Positions 8,961 through 18,352 of a stretch of DNA of 64,000 bases are shown here, piece by piece. How positions within the stretch are numbered: the stretch's first letter is position 1; every line of letters begins with the position of its first letter. Origin of the DNA: JBDHWG01 sp039810085 (GTDB lineage Bacteria > Chloroflexota > Anaerolineae > Epilineales > JAHCIE01); assembly GCA_039810085.1 (NCBI GenBank), contig JBDHWG010000010.1, forward strand, positions 62,001 through 126,000, given 5' to 3'. Below the pieces are notes generated by a model. That model did not search any database, was not told the DNA's origin, and was given only the letters and a program-made list of their open reading frames with translations. Made by a program: the position numbers and the translations under genes.

Positions 8961-11762
8961 TTGAACGACGAAAGAGGCGCGGGATCGGCGGCTGTCCGGC
9001 TACAGTGCGAGCACAAAACGAACCCGACCTGCATCGATGTCCGACAGCCGCGCCTGAGCTGGCAGATGGCATCATCCGCGCGCGGCGCGCGCCAGACGGC
9101 GTATCAGGTGCGCGTCGCCGCGAGCGACGCGCAGCTTCTCAAGGGCGAGAGTCTGCTCTGGGATAGCGGCAAAGTGGCGAGCGATAGCCGCGCGTGTCCC
9201 TACGGCGGGCCGGCGCTGCAATCCCGCCAGCGGTGCGCCTGGACGGTGCGCCTCTGGGACGGGGACGGCGCGGCCAGCCCGTGGGCGTCTCCGGCGACGT
9301 GGGAGATGGGGTTGCTGGCGGCGGACGACTGGATGGCGCGCCTCATCGAGCCAGACCTGCCCGAGGACCCCGCCGGCCCGCGTCCCTGTCCGATGCTGCG
9401 CAATGAGTTCCGGCTGCGGAGCGACGTTGCCCAAGCACGCCTCTACGTGACCGCCCACGGTCTCTACGAGGCGCGCATCAACGGGCGGCGCGTCGGCGAC
9501 GAATACTTCGCGCCGGGCTGGACGACCTACGACAAGTGCCTCCAGTATCAGGCCCACGACGTCACTAAGATGCTGCGCGAGGGCGACAATGCCCTCGGCG
9601 TCGTGCTCGGCGACGGCTGGTATCGCGGCTACGTCTCGTTCCTCTACATCAATAACGTCTATGGCAGCCGCCTGGCGCTCCTGGCGCAGCTCGAAGTCAC
9701 GTATGAGGATGGCTCATCTCAGCGCATGATATCCGACACGACGTGGCGCTGCTCCACTGGGCCTATCCTGGCGAGCGACTTGTTCAACGGCGAGACGTAC
9801 GACGCACGCCTGGAGCAGCCAGGCTGGGACCAACCCGGCTACGACGACCGCCAGTGGCGCCGCGTCTTCGAGACGCCGTTCGATCCGCGCATCCTCGCCG
9901 CGCCGGTTGCGCCGCCGGTCAGGAAAATCCAGGCGGTGCGCCCCATCGCCATCCTGCACACCCCAGCCGGCGAGACCGTGTTCGACATGGGCCAGAACAT
10001 GGTCGGCTGGGTCACGTTGCGGACCATGGGCGTCAAAGGCACGAGGGTCACGCTGCAATTCGGCGAAATCCTCGACCAGCAGGGTAACTTCTATAATGAA
10101 AACCTGCGTCTGGCGAAAGCGACGGACACGTTCATCCTCGACGGGCGCGGCGAGCCGGAGACGTTCGAGCCGCATTTCACGTTCCACGGCTTTCGCTACG
10201 TCAAGGTGATGGGGCTGCCCGATGCGGCGACGCTCGACACGCTCAGCGGCGTTGTCCTGCACTCCGACCTGGCGGTGACCGGTGATTTCTCGTGCTCGAA
10301 CGAGCCCGTCAATCAACTGTTCCGCAATATCCTGTGGACACAGAAAGGCAACTTCCTCGACGTGCCCACCGACTGCCCGCAGCGCGACGAGCGGATGGGC
10401 TGGACGGCGGATTTACAAGTGTTCGCGCCGACGGCGTGCTTGAACATGGACACGTGCGCCTTCCTGATGCGCTGGCTGCGGGACCTGCGCTTCGACCAGC
10501 GGTCGGATGGCCTCGTGCCCCTGTTCGTGCCGGATCCGTTCACCGACCGCTGGCGCACGTTCAAGCGCAGCGTGCGCGACATTCTCCAACGCCCAGGGCC
10601 GAAAAGGCAGCCGGTCATAGACCGCTACATGTCGCTGTATCAATTGAACAAGTCCGAGGGCTGGTGCGACGCGGGCATCATCGTGCCGTGGACGCTCTAT
10701 CTCTACTATGGCGACCCGCGCATCCTTGAGACGCAGTACGACAGCATGCGGGCGATGTTCGAGTACCGCCGCCGCAAAGCCGGGCGGCTCACCAACCTGC
10801 TGCGCTTGGGCCGCGCCTGGTCGCACCCGGCGACGTGGCCGCGCCTGCGCTATTACAGCAGCGGCTGGTACGGTTTCGGCGACTGGCTCGCGCCCGGCGA
10901 CGGGATGGAAGGCTCCATCCGCAAGTCGCGCATGTTCATCCCGGCCGCCTATCTCGCCTTCGACGCGCTGCTCATGTCCAAAGCGGCGGCAGCGCTGGGG
11001 CGCACGGACGAGGCCGCCGGTTTTCGAGAGTACTACGACCATGTGCGTGAGGCGTTCCGCACCTTCCACCAGTCGTCGGATGGGCGGCTGTCGCCCCACC
11101 GCCAGACGGCGTATGTCCTGGCGTTGGCTTTCGGCCTGCTGTCGGAGGACGAGCAGCCGCGCGCTGCGAGAATCCTGGCCGATCTGGTGGAAGCGGAGGG
11201 CTACCGCATTGGCACCGGCTTCCTGGGCACGCCGTACATCTGCCAGGCGCTCACCGACCACGGCTACGCCGAGCACGCCTACCGCCTGCTGCTCAACGAG
11301 ACGGGCAACTGGCTGCTCCAGGTAAGACACGGGGCGACGACGGTCTGGGAGCACTGGGACGCCATCCGTGAGGACGGCACGTTCCAATCGGCGCGGATGC
11401 TGTCATTCAACCACTACGCCTCGGGCGCGATTGGGGCGTGGCTCTACCACACCATCGCCGGTATCCGACCGGATGAGAGCGCGCCGGGCTTCGCCCACAT
11501 CCTCATCGCGCCGGTGCCGGGCGGCGGGCTGACGCACGCGCGGGCCGCATACAACTCCGTCCGCGGCCGCATCGTCTCGGAGTGGGCCATCGACGGCGAC
11601 ACTCTCACCCTCCGCACCGAGATTCCGGCCAACAGCATGGCCACCATCGTGGTTCCAGAAGCCTACCGTGGCGTCGTCCACCTGGATGGGCGAGACGTGC
11701 AGCTTGCTAACGGGGCCATCGAGGTGGACTCAGGGACGTATGAGCTGAGATGCGAAAAGTGA
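8961..11762 (+). CDS. Alpha-L-rhamnosidase, glycoside hydrolase family 78
   Basis: 933 residues, cytoplasmic (no signal peptide). Releases terminal alpha-L-rhamnose from glycosides or rhamnogalacturonan oligosaccharides. Order: N-terminal beta-sandwich domains (about 1-330), concanavalin-like domain, (alpha/alpha)6 barrel from about 430, C-terminal beta domain. Catalytic-site motifs are present: CPQRDERMGWTADLQVFAPT around 471-490 and TTVWEHWDAI near 796. Starts with TTG because GGAGGAG lies 6-7 nt upstream and no ATG is better placed. Compared with typical GH78 it has extra sequence in the barrel around residues 530-650, between DRWRTF and SGWYGFGDW. Confidence 0.93.
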   Translation: MNDERGAGSAAVRLQCEHKTNPTCIDVRQPRLSWQMASSARGARQTAYQVRVAASDAQLLKGESLLWDSGKVASDSRACPYGGPALQSRQRCAWTVRLWDGDGAASPWASPATWEMGLLAADDWMARLIEPDLPEDPAGPRPCPMLRNEFRLRSDVAQARLYVTAHGLYEARINGRRVGDEYFAPGWTTYDKCLQYQAHDVTKMLREGDNALGVVLGDGWYRGYVSFLYINNVYGSRLALLAQLEVTYEDGSSQRMISDTTWRCSTGPILASDLFNGETYDARLEQPGWDQPGYDDRQWRRVFETPFDPRILAAPVAPPVRKIQAVRPIAILHTPAGETVFDMGQNMVGWVTLRTMGVKGTRVTLQFGEILDQQGNFYNENLRLAKATDTFILDGRGEPETFEPHFTFHGFRYVKVMGLPDAATLDTLSGVVLHSDLAVTGDFSCSNEPVNQLFRNILWTQKGNFLDVPTDCPQRDERMGWTADLQVFAPTACLNMDTCAFLMRWLRDLRFDQRSDGLVPLFVPDPFTDRWRTFKRSVRDILQRPGPKRQPVIDRYMSLYQLNKSEGWCDAGIIVPWTLYLYYGDPRILETQYDSMRAMFEYRRRKAGRLTNLLRLGRAWSHPATWPRLRYYSSGWYGFGDWLAPGDGMEGSIRKSRMFIPAAYLAFDALLMSKAAAALGRTDEAAGFREYYDHVREAFRTFHQSSDGRLSPHRQTAYVLALAFGLLSEDEQPRAARILADLVEAEGYRIGTGFLGTPYICQALTDHGYAEHAYRLLLNETGNWLLQVRHGATTVWEHWDAIREDGTFQSARMLSFNHYASGAIGAWLYHTIAGIRPDESAPGFAHILIAPVPGGGLTHARAAYNSVRGRIVSEWAIDGDTLTLRTEIPANSMATIVVPEAYRGVVHLDGRDVQLANGAIEVDSGTYELRCEK

Positions 11763-11796
11763 ATACTCCCGGCTAGGAGGCAGCGGATGTGATGCG

Positions 11797-13203
11797 CTAC
11801 GCCTCATCGTCCGGTTTCGGGGGAATGGCCTCCTTCGCTGGGTTGTGCCAGCCGCCGTGCGCCTCAATAATCTTGTCGGCTTCCGCTGGGCCCCAAGTAT
11901 TCGGCTCGTACTCGTAGACCTGGGTCGGCTTGTCCAACGCCGGCTGCACCACCTCCCATGCTGCTTCCACCGAATCCTGCCGTGTAAAGAGGGTGGCGTC
12001 ACCGCGCAGGGCATCGCCGAGGAGACGCTGATAGGGCGTCATCTGCCCGGGCGGCTGGTGGTACGCGATGAGTTCCACGTCTTTCCCCTTCATGTCTTCC
12101 CCCGGTACTTTGGCTTGCCCACCAACCGCGATGACGACTTCGGGGCTGAGCCGGAAGCGGAAGGAGTTGGGCGGGCCGCTGGGCGCGCTACGGAAGACGG
12201 CGTGCGGCGCGTACTTCAACCGAACCAGCACCTCCGTCGTCGTCACGGGTAAGCACTTGCCAGTCCGAATATAGAACGGCACGTCATCCCAGCGCCAGTT
12301 GTCGACGTAGACGCGCATCGCTGCGAACGTCTCGACCTGCGAGTCCGGCGCGACGCCATCCTCCTGCCGGTAGCCCCGATACTGCCCGCGCACCACATCC
12401 GTCGGCCGCACATCGCGCATGGCTTTCAGGAGAACGCCTTTCTGGTCGCGCGTCGCTTCGTTGTCGTCCTTCGACGGCGCTTCCATCGCTAACAGCGCCA
12501 CGACCTGGAGCATGTGGTTCTGCACTACATCGCGGATGGCGCCGACCTCCTCGTAGAAGCGGCCGCGGCCGCGCACGCCGAAGTTCTCGGCCATCGTCAC
12601 CTGCACGCTAGAGATGTAGTGTCGGTTCCAAATTGGCTCCAGGAAGGCGTTGGCGAAGCGGAAGAAGAGCAGGTTCTGGACGGGTTCCTTGCCGAGATAG
12701 TGGTCGATGCGGAAGATGGCCGACTCGGGAAAGTACTGATGCAGGATCTGGTTCAGCTCGCGGGCCGACTGGAGATCGCGGCCAAAAGGCTTCTCGACCA
12801 CCACGCGGGCGTTCGCGGCGGAGCCGGACTTGGCTAATCCTTCGGCCACAGTCGTGAACATGCTCGGTGGGATGGCCAGGTAGTGCAGGGGACGCTGGGC
12901 GTCGCCGAGCAGCTTGCGCAGCTGCTGGTAGGTGCCGGCGTCGCGGTAGTCGCCGTCCACGTACTGCAGGTGGCTCACGAGCTTCTTGAATGCCTCTTCG
13001 TCGACGCCGCCCGCGTGTTCCAGGCTATCGCGGGCGCGCTCGCGGAGCTGGTCCAGGTTCCAGCCCGACTTGGCGACGCCGATGATGGGCATGTCGAGCT
13101 GGCCGCGCTGGGTCAGCGCCTGGAGCGCCGGGAAAATCTGCTTGTAGGCCAGGTCGCCTGTCGCGCCAAAGAACACGAACGCATCGGAACGGGACGACTC
13201 CAT
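11797..13203 (-). CDS. zwf: Glucose-6-phosphate 1-dehydrogenase
   Basis: 468 residues. Oxidises glucose 6-phosphate to 6-phosphogluconolactone with NADP, the entry to the oxidative pentose phosphate pathway. N-terminal FVFFGATGDLAYKQIFPAL is the nucleotide-binding motif, and RIDHYLGKEPVQN holds the catalytic His region and the signature Lys. Start at 13203 (MESSRSD) has GGAGGTG upstream. Slightly shorter than the usual ~490. It is convergent with the rhamnosidase gene and stands alone; gnd and pgl are not in the window. Confidence 0.96.
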   Translation of the reverse strand: MESSRSDAFVFFGATGDLAYKQIFPALQALTQRGQLDMPIIGVAKSGWNLDQLRERARDSLEHAGGVDEEAFKKLVSHLQYVDGDYRDAGTYQQLRKLLGDAQRPLHYLAIPPSMFTTVAEGLAKSGSAANARVVVEKPFGRDLQSARELNQILHQYFPESAIFRIDHYLGKEPVQNLLFFRFANAFLEPIWNRHYISSVQVTMAENFGVRGRGRFYEEVGAIRDVVQNHMLQVVALLAMEAPSKDDNEATRDQKGVLLKAMRDVRPTDVVRGQYRGYRQEDGVAPDSQVETFAAMRVYVDNWRWDDVPFYIRTGKCLPVTTTEVLVRLKYAPHAVFRSAPSGPPNSFRFRLSPEVVIAVGGQAKVPGEDMKGKDVELIAYHQPPGQMTPYQRLLGDALRGDATLFTRQDSVEAAWEVVQPALDKPTQVYEYEPNTWGPAEADKIIEAHGGWHNPAKEAIPPKPDDEA

Positions 13204-13338
13204 CCTGCACCTCCATGTCACGCGAAAGTGTGGTCATTGTAGAGCGCCATGTGGAGGGGTAGCAGCGACATGGCGCGGGAACGGATAGCGAGAGTCCGTT
13301 AGGCAGCTTCCCTACAATGATAGCAAAGACCGGGCCAA

Positions 13339-15069
13339 CTAGGCGGAGCCGAGGGCCCCCTCGACAGTCTCATTCGCCTGGCGCAGCGCGTGAACAGCGG
13401 CGTTCCTGGCGCGCAGCAGCCGGGTCACCAGGAAGCGCGCCTCGTCGCTATCTGACGCCATCTCCGCTAACTGGCGCACCCCCTGGAGCGAGGGCAGCGG
13501 CGGGATGCCGACGGCAAGGTCCTGGTCATACGGCCCGCTCTCGGTGTAGTTCAGGGGAATCAGCAGCCGGCCGAGGCGCACCAGGACCGCGTTGACCGCT
13601 GCCGCCTGGCCTGCATCCGCCTGGGCCGCCACGCTGTTCAGCCGCTCAGCATTGGCGCGCAGCCGGTCTAGCTCGCGCGTCACCGGGGTGAGATCGAAGC
13701 GGCCGGCGCTCGCCGTGTCCAGGTCGGCGACGATGGCGGCCATCTCCCGCGCCATTGCGGCGTAGTCGAAGGGCAGGATGGGCGCGGCGCACAGGCGGTA
13801 GACCGTCGCCAGGAACACCTGGGTATCGAGGGTGAGCACCGCCGGGTCGATCTTGTCGACGGTGTCCTCGACGGTGTGCCACCACCACGGCATCCCGCCG
13901 ATGCCCAGCGCCGCCAGCGCGCCGCCGTCCGGTGTCGTCATGTCCGGCGGTACGCGCGACAACATCCCGTACATCGCCGGGATGCCCAGGCCCCAGAACG
14001 ACTGGTCGCTGTTGCGGCCCATACGCTCGATGGTCGGCGTCTGGCCCGTTACGCGGCCCACCACGTCGGTTGCCAGCCCGCCGAGGTCGCTCATCGCGTG
14101 GATGACGTCGTACGCCGTCGCGCCGCCCGCGCCTGTCGAGTCGATGTTGACGTGGGCGACGCAGTGGTCGTATAGCTCCTGCCAGTGATGGTCGACGTAC
14201 CACGTCGAGCCGGCATAGCGCCCGTGGGAGTGGCCCGACCAGAACAAGGCGCGCACGCCCCGCCGCAGTTCGCCGCGATGCTGGGCTAGGACGCGCATCA
14301 CCTCCAGCATCGTCGCGTTGGCTGTGCCATTGTCCATCGCGCCATATTCCCAGGAATCCAGGTGGCCGCTGAACAACACGAACTTATCCGGCTCCTGGAC
14401 GCCGTCGAGCCGCCCCTCGACCATGTGCGCCGTCGCCCAACCCGTCCACACCTCCGTGTCCAGACGCACCGTCACCGGCCCCTCGGCCAGCAGCGCCTTC
14501 AGCCGCTCGCCGTCCGCGCCGACGATGGACGCCGAGGGCGTCTTCGGCATACGCCAGGCGGTCTCTGGCGTCGGCGTTCCCCAGACCGTTGTCACAATCA
14601 TGAAGTGCAGGTGCTCGCCGGTGATGTAGATTTCACCAATCGCGCCTGCCTGCTCAGCCGCCCATGCGACGGTCGGCCCCGCCAGCCCGTCCACCAACAC
14701 GATCTTGCCGCGCACGTCGCGCCCCGCGTAGTCGGCCGGCGTCCCCCGGCCCACGTACACTAGCTCGCCGGTCAGACCGCCGGGGGGCGTCGAGGTGGCA
14801 AAGCTGTGGGTCAGCGCCTTGAACGTCTCGCCCGTCGGCGACACGATACTCACTGAGGCCGAGCGCGGCAGGCTTACCAGGATCTCGGCCTCGTGGATGC
14901 GGGTCTCGACACCATAGCTGGCGAGGGTGTCACGCACGTAGTCGGCGGCGGCCCACTCCTCTGGCATCGCTGACAGGCGAATCCACTGGCTGACGGCGGT
15001 CGTATTGCGCATCAGTTCATCGGCGGAAACCTGGGACAGCAAATCAGAAGCGGGGGAAGTCGTGGTCAT
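13339..15069 (-). CDS. M28 family peptidase homologue with altered active site
   Basis: 576 residues. PA-domain-like region (about 60-230) followed by an M28 zinc-aminopeptidase fold. Zinc ligands appear conserved as SGHLDSWEYGAMDNG (His, Asp), a later NSDQSFWG Asp and WWWHTVEDT His. The segment that normally reads WxGEExGLxGS, carrying the catalytic Glu and a zinc-ligand Glu, here reads FWSGHSHGRYAGSTW. The two acids are missing, so it may be a non-peptidase M28 relative or use different chemistry. The ATG at 15069 has GAGGT 7 nt upstream. No signal peptide is seen. Confidence 0.8.
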   Translation of the reverse strand: MTTTSPASDLLSQVSADELMRNTTAVSQWIRLSAMPEEWAAADYVRDTLASYGVETRIHEAEILVSLPRSASVSIVSPTGETFKALTHSFATSTPPGGLTGELVYVGRGTPADYAGRDVRGKIVLVDGLAGPTVAWAAEQAGAIGEIYITGEHLHFMIVTTVWGTPTPETAWRMPKTPSASIVGADGERLKALLAEGPVTVRLDTEVWTGWATAHMVEGRLDGVQEPDKFVLFSGHLDSWEYGAMDNGTANATMLEVMRVLAQHRGELRRGVRALFWSGHSHGRYAGSTWYVDHHWQELYDHCVAHVNIDSTGAGGATAYDVIHAMSDLGGLATDVVGRVTGQTPTIERMGRNSDQSFWGLGIPAMYGMLSRVPPDMTTPDGGALAALGIGGMPWWWHTVEDTVDKIDPAVLTLDTQVFLATVYRLCAAPILPFDYAAMAREMAAIVADLDTASAGRFDLTPVTRELDRLRANAERLNSVAAQADAGQAAAVNAVLVRLGRLLIPLNYTESGPYDQDLAVGIPPLPSLQGVRQLAEMASDSDEARFLVTRLLRARNAAVHALRQANETVEGALGSA

Positions 15070-15091
15070 CGGCAATTACCTCACGGACGGT

Positions 15092-15129
15092 TTAGGCCCG
15101 AATTGTACACGAGAAGTGGGGAAAGCCAA
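15092..15129 (-). promoter_or_regulatory. Promoter of the M28 homologue
   Basis: On the minus strand TTGGCT, 16-bp spacer, TACAAT (-10 at 15102-15107). The -35 lies inside the terminator hairpin of the upstream gene at 15116-15143. Confidence 0.4.
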
Positions 15130-15143
15130 GCGGCTTTCCCCAC
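15116..15143 (-). terminator. Terminator hairpin after the ferric-reductase-like gene
   Basis: GTGGGGAAAGCC-N4-GGCTTTCCCCAC, a perfect 12-bp stem with a 4-nt loop, starts 2 nt after the stop codon of the upstream gene. The tail TTCTCG is only weakly U-rich, so termination may be incomplete. Confidence 0.6.
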
Positions 15144-15145
15144 GT

Positions 15146-15943
15146 TTACATTGCTGCGACCGTATCCTCGCTCATCCCCTCGTTCCTGGCGTCTAGCCGA
15201 GCGGTCTCGCGCTTGCGAGGCGCTGGCGCGTGGGCTCGGCGGGCGCGTTGAGCGCGGGTCACGTTGATGCGATACCACGTGAGCGCGACAACACTGGCGG
15301 CGGTCAGGGCATACATGGCCTGTACGGCAATGTTCGCGCTGTCTGTGCCCGACATCAGGCCGTGGAGCGTGACCATGACGTACACGGCGAAGCTGCTGTA
15401 GTGCAGCGCGCGCCAGGCGCGGTGGCCGATGTACTGCCGCACGTAGAAGCTGAAGCTGACGAGCATCGCCATGTACATCCCGATCTGGCCGATCCCGACC
15501 CACACCGGTCGATAGTCGGTGCTCGCAAAGGGAACCAGAATCTGCGCCAGGGAATAGCCGATGTACTGATCGCCGAGAAGGATAAGTCCGTGGAAGGCCG
15601 CGAAGGCCAGCCCGAGCAGGCTCGTAAACTGGTGCAGGTCCACCGTCGCCAGACCGCCGGGCCACTTGCGCCCCAGCTTGTTCGTCACCATCAGGCCGAA
15701 GGCCACCGACAGCCAGATCAGCAGGTAGGCCACGATGGCCGCGCCGCGCGACAGATACCAGTATGCCATGGGCGCGGGGCCAGTGAGCGACGCGACCAGG
15801 TTGGCCCAGGAGAACTGCATGCTGCTGATGGCGTTCCACGCAGCGCCCGCGCCCGCTCCCAGCGCGCCACCCAGGCTGACGAGCAGCGCCAGCAGCCCCA
15901 TGTTCTGTGTCATCGTTGCGAGTGTTGTGTGAATCCTGTTCAT
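15146..15943 (-). CDS. Ferric-reductase-like transmembrane protein
   Basis: 265 residues with about six membrane segments. The spaced histidines (VDLHQFTSLLGLAFAAFHG and RALHYSSFAVYVMVTLHG) are the bis-heme pattern of the ferric reductase / NADPH oxidase-like membrane domain (PF01794). There is no FAD or NAD domain, so it is a stand-alone heme b module like YedZ/MsrQ that passes electrons across the membrane. It follows a small anchored protein by 33 bp and probably shares its promoter, which carries a box also found before the secreted protein at 19187. Confidence 0.82.
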   Translation of the reverse strand: MNRIHTTLATMTQNMGLLALLVSLGGALGAGAGAAWNAISSMQFSWANLVASLTGPAPMAYWYLSRGAAIVAYLLIWLSVAFGLMVTNKLGRKWPGGLATVDLHQFTSLLGLAFAAFHGLILLGDQYIGYSLAQILVPFASTDYRPVWVGIGQIGMYMAMLVSFSFYVRQYIGHRAWRALHYSSFAVYVMVTLHGLMSGTDSANIAVQAMYALTAASVVALTWYRINVTRAQRARRAHAPAPRKRETARLDARNEGMSEDTVAAM

Positions 15944-15976
15944 TGTCTTGCTTCCCTTTCTGTATCCGCTGACAGC

Positions 15977-16438
15977 TTACTTCGACGAGCGGGTGCGGGT
16001 GACGGGCTGCGGAGCGGTCGTCGTCTTGTTCGTGGTTGACGCGGCGGGCGCTGGCTGAGCCGTCGCCGGCGGGGCGACTGTCGGGGCAGCCGTTGGGGCG
16101 CTCGTCGGGGCGGTCGTTGCGGTCGAGGCGGGCTGCCTCGTTGCCGTCGCCGCCGGTTGTGTGGTGGCTGCCGCTTGCGTCGTGGGTGTCGGCGGCGCTG
16201 AGGTCGCCGTGGCGGTCGGGAGCGCGACCGTCGCTGTCGGCGTCGGCGATGTCTGCACGACGACGGCTACGGGCGTCGCGGCGGTCGCAGCCGCCTGCGA
16301 TGGCTGGGCGTTGCCGTTGGCGAGGATGCCCCAGACGCCCACGGTGAACCCTATGGCTACGGCGGCAATCCCCGTCTTCACGCCGGTGAGCCGCTGTCCT
16401 TGCTTCCTGTTCGGTCCGGTTGGCTTTCGTTCTGCCAT
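15977..16438 (-). CDS. Membrane-anchored Thr/Pro/Ala-rich protein, unknown function
   Basis: 153 residues. A basic N-terminus (GPNRKQGQRLTG) is followed by one hydrophobic segment (about 20-42), then about 100 residues made almost only of Ala, Thr, Pro and Ser, ending TRTRSSK. This is a single-pass anchor with an extended extracytoplasmic stalk; no folded domain is recognised. Good AGAGGTG ribosome site. First gene of a likely two-gene operon with the ferric-reductase-like protein; its promoter has the same 19-bp box as the gene at 19187-19969. Confidence 0.7.
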   Translation of the reverse strand: MAERKPTGPNRKQGQRLTGVKTGIAAVAIGFTVGVWGILANGNAQPSQAAATAATPVAVVVQTSPTPTATVALPTATATSAPPTPTTQAAATTQPAATATRQPASTATTAPTSAPTAAPTVAPPATAQPAPAASTTNKTTTAPQPVTRTRSSK

Positions 16439-16503
16439 TTCACACCTCTATCTATGGTCATTCACTATGTCCTGTGAGAGCGTGTTGAACTCTTACAGGA
16501 CAC

Positions 16504-16537
16504 AGTATATCAGCCACTTTTTCAGATAATGTGAAGA
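16504..16537 (-). promoter_or_regulatory. Promoter with putative response-regulator box
   Basis: Minus-strand -10 TATACT (16504-16509). Nine nt upstream of it is the box TTTTCAGATAATGTGAAGA (plus-strand letters, 16519-16537). The box matches 17 of 19 bases of the one at 20035-20053 and has exactly the same 9-nt spacing to the -10. A partial repeat AATGTGAGGA sits 22 bp further upstream at 16550-16559. Confidence 0.6.
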
Positions 16538-16580
16538 CCGAATAGGGAGAATGTGAGGATGCCAGCCTAGGAAATACAAC

Positions 16581-16601
16581 AGGCCCACTATCGGTGGGCC
16601 T
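16581..16601. other. 8-bp hairpin in intergenic gap
   Basis: AGGCCCAC-N5-GTGGGCCT, without a clear U-tract on either strand. It lies 246 bp beyond the histidine kinase stop. The 16439-16846 gap otherwise holds the promoter and box at 16504-16559 and a palindromic repeat at 16663-16773; no gene is seen. Confidence 0.4.
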
Positions 16602-16662
16602 TGCTTAGGAGCGGATCGCGCTAACGATCTTGACCGTCCTCATGCAAATCTGGATAGAATGT

Positions 16663-16773
16663 CTGTCATTGCGAGCGAATGCGAAGCAATCTCCTGGTGG
16701 GCAAGAGCCGCGCCACACTGCGAAGGCTACCTCCTACAAGGGCGGGAGATTGCTTCGCGCTGCTCGCAATGAC
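16663..16773. repeat. Palindromic intergenic repeat, family B
   Basis: About 110 bp. The left end TGTCATTGCGAGCG with GAAGCAATCTCC is mirrored by GGAGATTGCTTCGC with CTCGCAATGAC, so the ends are inverted repeats around a variable centre. The same ends recur at 39446-39568 and 41252-41369, with remnants near 28830 and 50965. It resembles non-coding MITE/REP-like repeats with the TGTCATTGCGAG end found in many bacteria. Confidence 0.75.
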
Positions 16774-16846
16774 GACTTGGCAGTATTCTTGGGTCGGCGC
16801 AGGTCATATAGGTTTGGAGTCTCGCAACGGCGTCCCGAACTTCCTG

Positions 16847-18337
16847 TCAGTGGACGCCGCGCAGGTGAGCCGCGCTCGCGCGGAACTCGGACACACGGGC
16901 GCTGAGGGTTGGGCGCTTGTGGGCGGCGCTGCCGTCGGTCCCGTCTTTGACGCCATCGCCGGCCTTGGGCAGCGTGATCGTGAACGTCGCGCCCTGGCCC
17001 AGGATGGACTCCACTGCAATCGTCCCGCCATGCGCCTCCACAATAGCCTTGGCGATGGCGAGGCCCAGGCCAGAGGAGGTGTCGTCGGTGCGCTGGCGGG
17101 CCTTGTCGACGCGGTAGAGGCGGTCGAAGACGAAGGGGAGGTCCTCGGGGTCAATGCCGCTGCCCGAGTCGCTCACCCGCAGTTGAACGGTATTGCCCTC
17201 CGTCGCGGCGGAGAGCGCAATCGTGCCGTGGGGCGTGTGGCGCAGCGCGTTGGAGACCAGGTTGTTCAACACCTGCGTCATGCGGTCGGTATCTACATAG
17301 ATCGAAGGCAAGTCATCCGGCGCGTTCACGGTCAGCGCGACGCCCTGCTGCTCCGCCTGCACCAGATACGCCAGGCCGGTGCGCTCCAACAGAGCGCGCG
17401 GGTCGACCGGGCGGCGGTTCAGGCGCAACTCGCCCGCGTCGGCCAGGGACAGCAACCGCAGGTCCTCGACCAGGCGTTGCAGGTGCTCGACCTCGCCGTG
17501 CATCACGGCGTACAACTCCGGCGACCCCGCGACGCGGCCATCTCGCAGCCCCTCGGTATAGCCGCGCAGGATGCTCAGCGGCGTGCGCAGGTCGTGCGCC
17601 AGGTCGGCTGTCATCTGCTTGCGCGTCTGACTGGCGCGCTCCAGGTCAGCGCTCATCTGGTTGAAGGACGCGGCCAACTCGCCGATCTCATCGCGCGAGC
17701 GCACACTCACGCGCTGGTCGAAGCGGCCACTCGCCATGACCTTCGTCGCTGTCGTCAGCTCCCGAATCGGGCGCGTGAGCGACCGCGCCAGCAGAACGCC
17801 CAGCGCCAGCGCCATCAGTCCCGCAATCAGTGCGCTGAGGGCCGACGCCCAGCTCACGCGCTGCAAGAACTGGACATCCGGCGAGGGGCCGCCAGGCGGA
17901 CCACCACCTGGCCCCCCGCCACCGCCGCCGCGTCCTTCCGCCGCGCGCGGGTCGAACAGCACGTAGCCGACCGTTTGCCCGTTGACGACGACCGGCGTCG
18001 CATTATCCAGGGCGTTGGGCGGGGCCGTCTGCCCGGTGGGGAGGGGACGGTTGCCAATCACGGCGACCCGGTTCGCATCGAGCAGCGCCATGCCGCGCGT
18101 CGAAAAGCTTAGCAGGGAGCTGTTCGCCAGGTAGCCGTCCACCCCGGCCCAACTCCCCTTCGTCCGATAGTAGTCGCCTAGCGCCGACACCGCTAGCCCC
18201 TGGTCCTGACCAAGACCCTGGCGGAAGCGGTCGAACTCCGTTTGCGTCTGCTGCTGGACGAGGACGGCGACCAGGATCGCGCCGACCAGGCCGACCAACA
18301 GGAAAGCAAGTGTGAGTTTCAGTGTCAGTGAGCGCAT
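16847..18337 (-). CDS. Two-component sensor histidine kinase
   Basis: 496 residues. N-terminal membrane segment, extracytoplasmic sensor region ending in an unusual Gly/Pro-rich stretch, second membrane segment, HAMP domain, HisKA with phospho-acceptor His in HDLRTPLS, and HATPase with NLVSNALRHTP, DSGSGI and GLGLAIAKAIVEAHGG. It starts just after the response-regulator stop; GTG at 18349 or ATG at 18337 are both possible and the ATG is preferred. The kinase signals to the adjacent OmpR-type regulator. The stimulus is unknown. Confidence 0.94.
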   Translation of the reverse strand: MRSLTLKLTLAFLLVGLVGAILVAVLVQQQTQTEFDRFRQGLGQDQGLAVSALGDYYRTKGSWAGVDGYLANSSLLSFSTRGMALLDANRVAVIGNRPLPTGQTAPPNALDNATPVVVNGQTVGYVLFDPRAAEGRGGGGGGPGGGPPGGPSPDVQFLQRVSWASALSALIAGLMALALGVLLARSLTRPIRELTTATKVMASGRFDQRVSVRSRDEIGELAASFNQMSADLERASQTRKQMTADLAHDLRTPLSILRGYTEGLRDGRVAGSPELYAVMHGEVEHLQRLVEDLRLLSLADAGELRLNRRPVDPRALLERTGLAYLVQAEQQGVALTVNAPDDLPSIYVDTDRMTQVLNNLVSNALRHTPHGTIALSAATEGNTVQLRVSDSGSGIDPEDLPFVFDRLYRVDKARQRTDDTSSGLGLAIAKAIVEAHGGTIAVESILGQGATFTITLPKAGDGVKDGTDGSAAHKRPTLSARVSEFRASAAHLRGVH

Positions 18338-18352
18338 AGGCCCATCCACCCA

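Noticed and set aside
16679..18112. 477-codon frame opposite the histidine kinase
   Set aside because: Shadow of a clear kinase; starts inside a palindromic repeat.
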